DNA of 6,926 bases from Flavobacteriales bacterium. GTDB taxonomy: Bacteria; Bacteroidota; Bacteroidia; Flavobacteriales_F; PHOS-HE28. Below the pieces are notes generated by a model, which saw only the letters and a list, made by a program, of their open reading frames with translations, had not been told where the DNA came from and searched no databases. Made by a program: the position numbers and the translations under genes. Where the stretch lies: positions 1 to 6,926 of the forward strand of contig JAHEFL010000083.1 in assembly GCA_024640205.1 (NCBI GenBank), read 5' to 3'. How positions within the stretch are numbered: the first letter of the stretch is position 1; the number at the start of each line of letters is the position of its first letter. Of the stretch, positions 6,818 to 6,926 are shown piece by piece.

Positions 6818-6926
6818 CTATACAGCGTCCTGGACCACTGGCCCCTCCTCGGCAGCGACCTCGGCAGCGACCTCCTCATGTTCATACCAGGAAGCGATCT
6901 CCTCCTCGGTGGTGATGGTCATGATG
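6818..6926 (-). CDS. Unidentified protein, Glu-rich C-terminal end (5' part outside window)
   Basis: The minus strand is open from the right edge to a TAG at 6820-6818 and gives 35 residues. These contain TITTEEEIASWYEHEE, then two tandem EVAA units and the end VVQDAV. Nine Glu and one Asp against no Lys or Arg make this a strongly acidic tail. I do not recognise the protein. It lies on the same strand as the CotH-like gene, 41 bases upstream, so it may be the preceding member of the operon. An ATG at 6922-6920 lies in frame, so a separate 34-residue peptide cannot be excluded, but a longer gene continuing beyond the edge is more likely. The codon choice (GAG, GTC, GCC) resembles that of the neighbouring genes. 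Confidence 0.55.
   Translation of the reverse strand, partial: IMTITTEEEIASWYEHEEVAAEVAAEEGPVVQDAV
6851..6874 (-). repeat. 12-bp tandem duplication in the acidic tail
   Basis: The 12-mer GGCAGCGACCTC (plus strand) occurs twice back to back and is partly extended by CTC on the left side. On the coding (minus) strand each copy reads GAGGTCGCTGCC and adds the residues Glu-Val-Ala-Ala in frame. It looks like a recent slippage or duplication event that lengthened the Glu-rich tail without breaking the frame. Confidence 0.8.

Overview
The window looks like a chromosomal segment of a GC-rich member of the Bacteroidota. The best taxonomic clues are a DUF6089/PorG-like outer-membrane barrel gene, a promoter element matching the Bacteroidota -7 consensus TAnnTTTG, and the absence of Shine-Dalgarno sequences before start codons. 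By eye the base composition is high-GC, which is unusual for that phylum. A flavobacterial or related environmental lineage is my inference; no rRNA or marker gene is present to settle it. There are no tRNAs, rRNAs, CRISPR arrays, insertion sequences or phage genes.

Layout. At the left edge (1-119, minus) is the 5' end of a nitronate monooxygenase-like gene, cut by the window. A divergent intergenic stretch (120-252) holds a likely promoter for the next gene. That gene (253-1227, plus) encodes an exported beta-barrel protein of the DUF6089 type. It converges on a minus-strand gene block with only 27 bases between stop codons, and an 8-bp inverted repeat sits over the end of the block.

The rest of the window is a tightly packed minus-strand operon. 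In transcription order it contains: the 3' end of an unidentified gene with a Glu-rich tail (6926-6818); a membrane-anchored CotH-kinase-like protein (6776-5142); a membrane-anchored calcineurin-like phosphoesterase with altered metal motifs (5145-4129, overlapping the previous gene by 4 bases as ATGA); an extended SDR nucleotide-sugar epimerase/dehydratase (4079-3144); and an AsnB-type glutamine amidotransferase/asparagine synthase (3144-1255, overlapping by 1 base as TGATG).

How they may work together. SDR sugar-nucleotide enzymes and AsnB-like amidotransferases are usual members of surface-glycan (capsule, exopolysaccharide, O-antigen) loci. I read the operon as the end of such a locus, with the SDR and AsnB pair making or amidating a sugar precursor in the cytoplasm. 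The CotH-like and phosphoesterase proteins both carry membrane anchors that would place their main domains in the periplasm. Their overlapping reading frames suggest they act as a pair. Both lack residues that are normally diagnostic of catalysis in their families. This pair is the least conventional part of the window.
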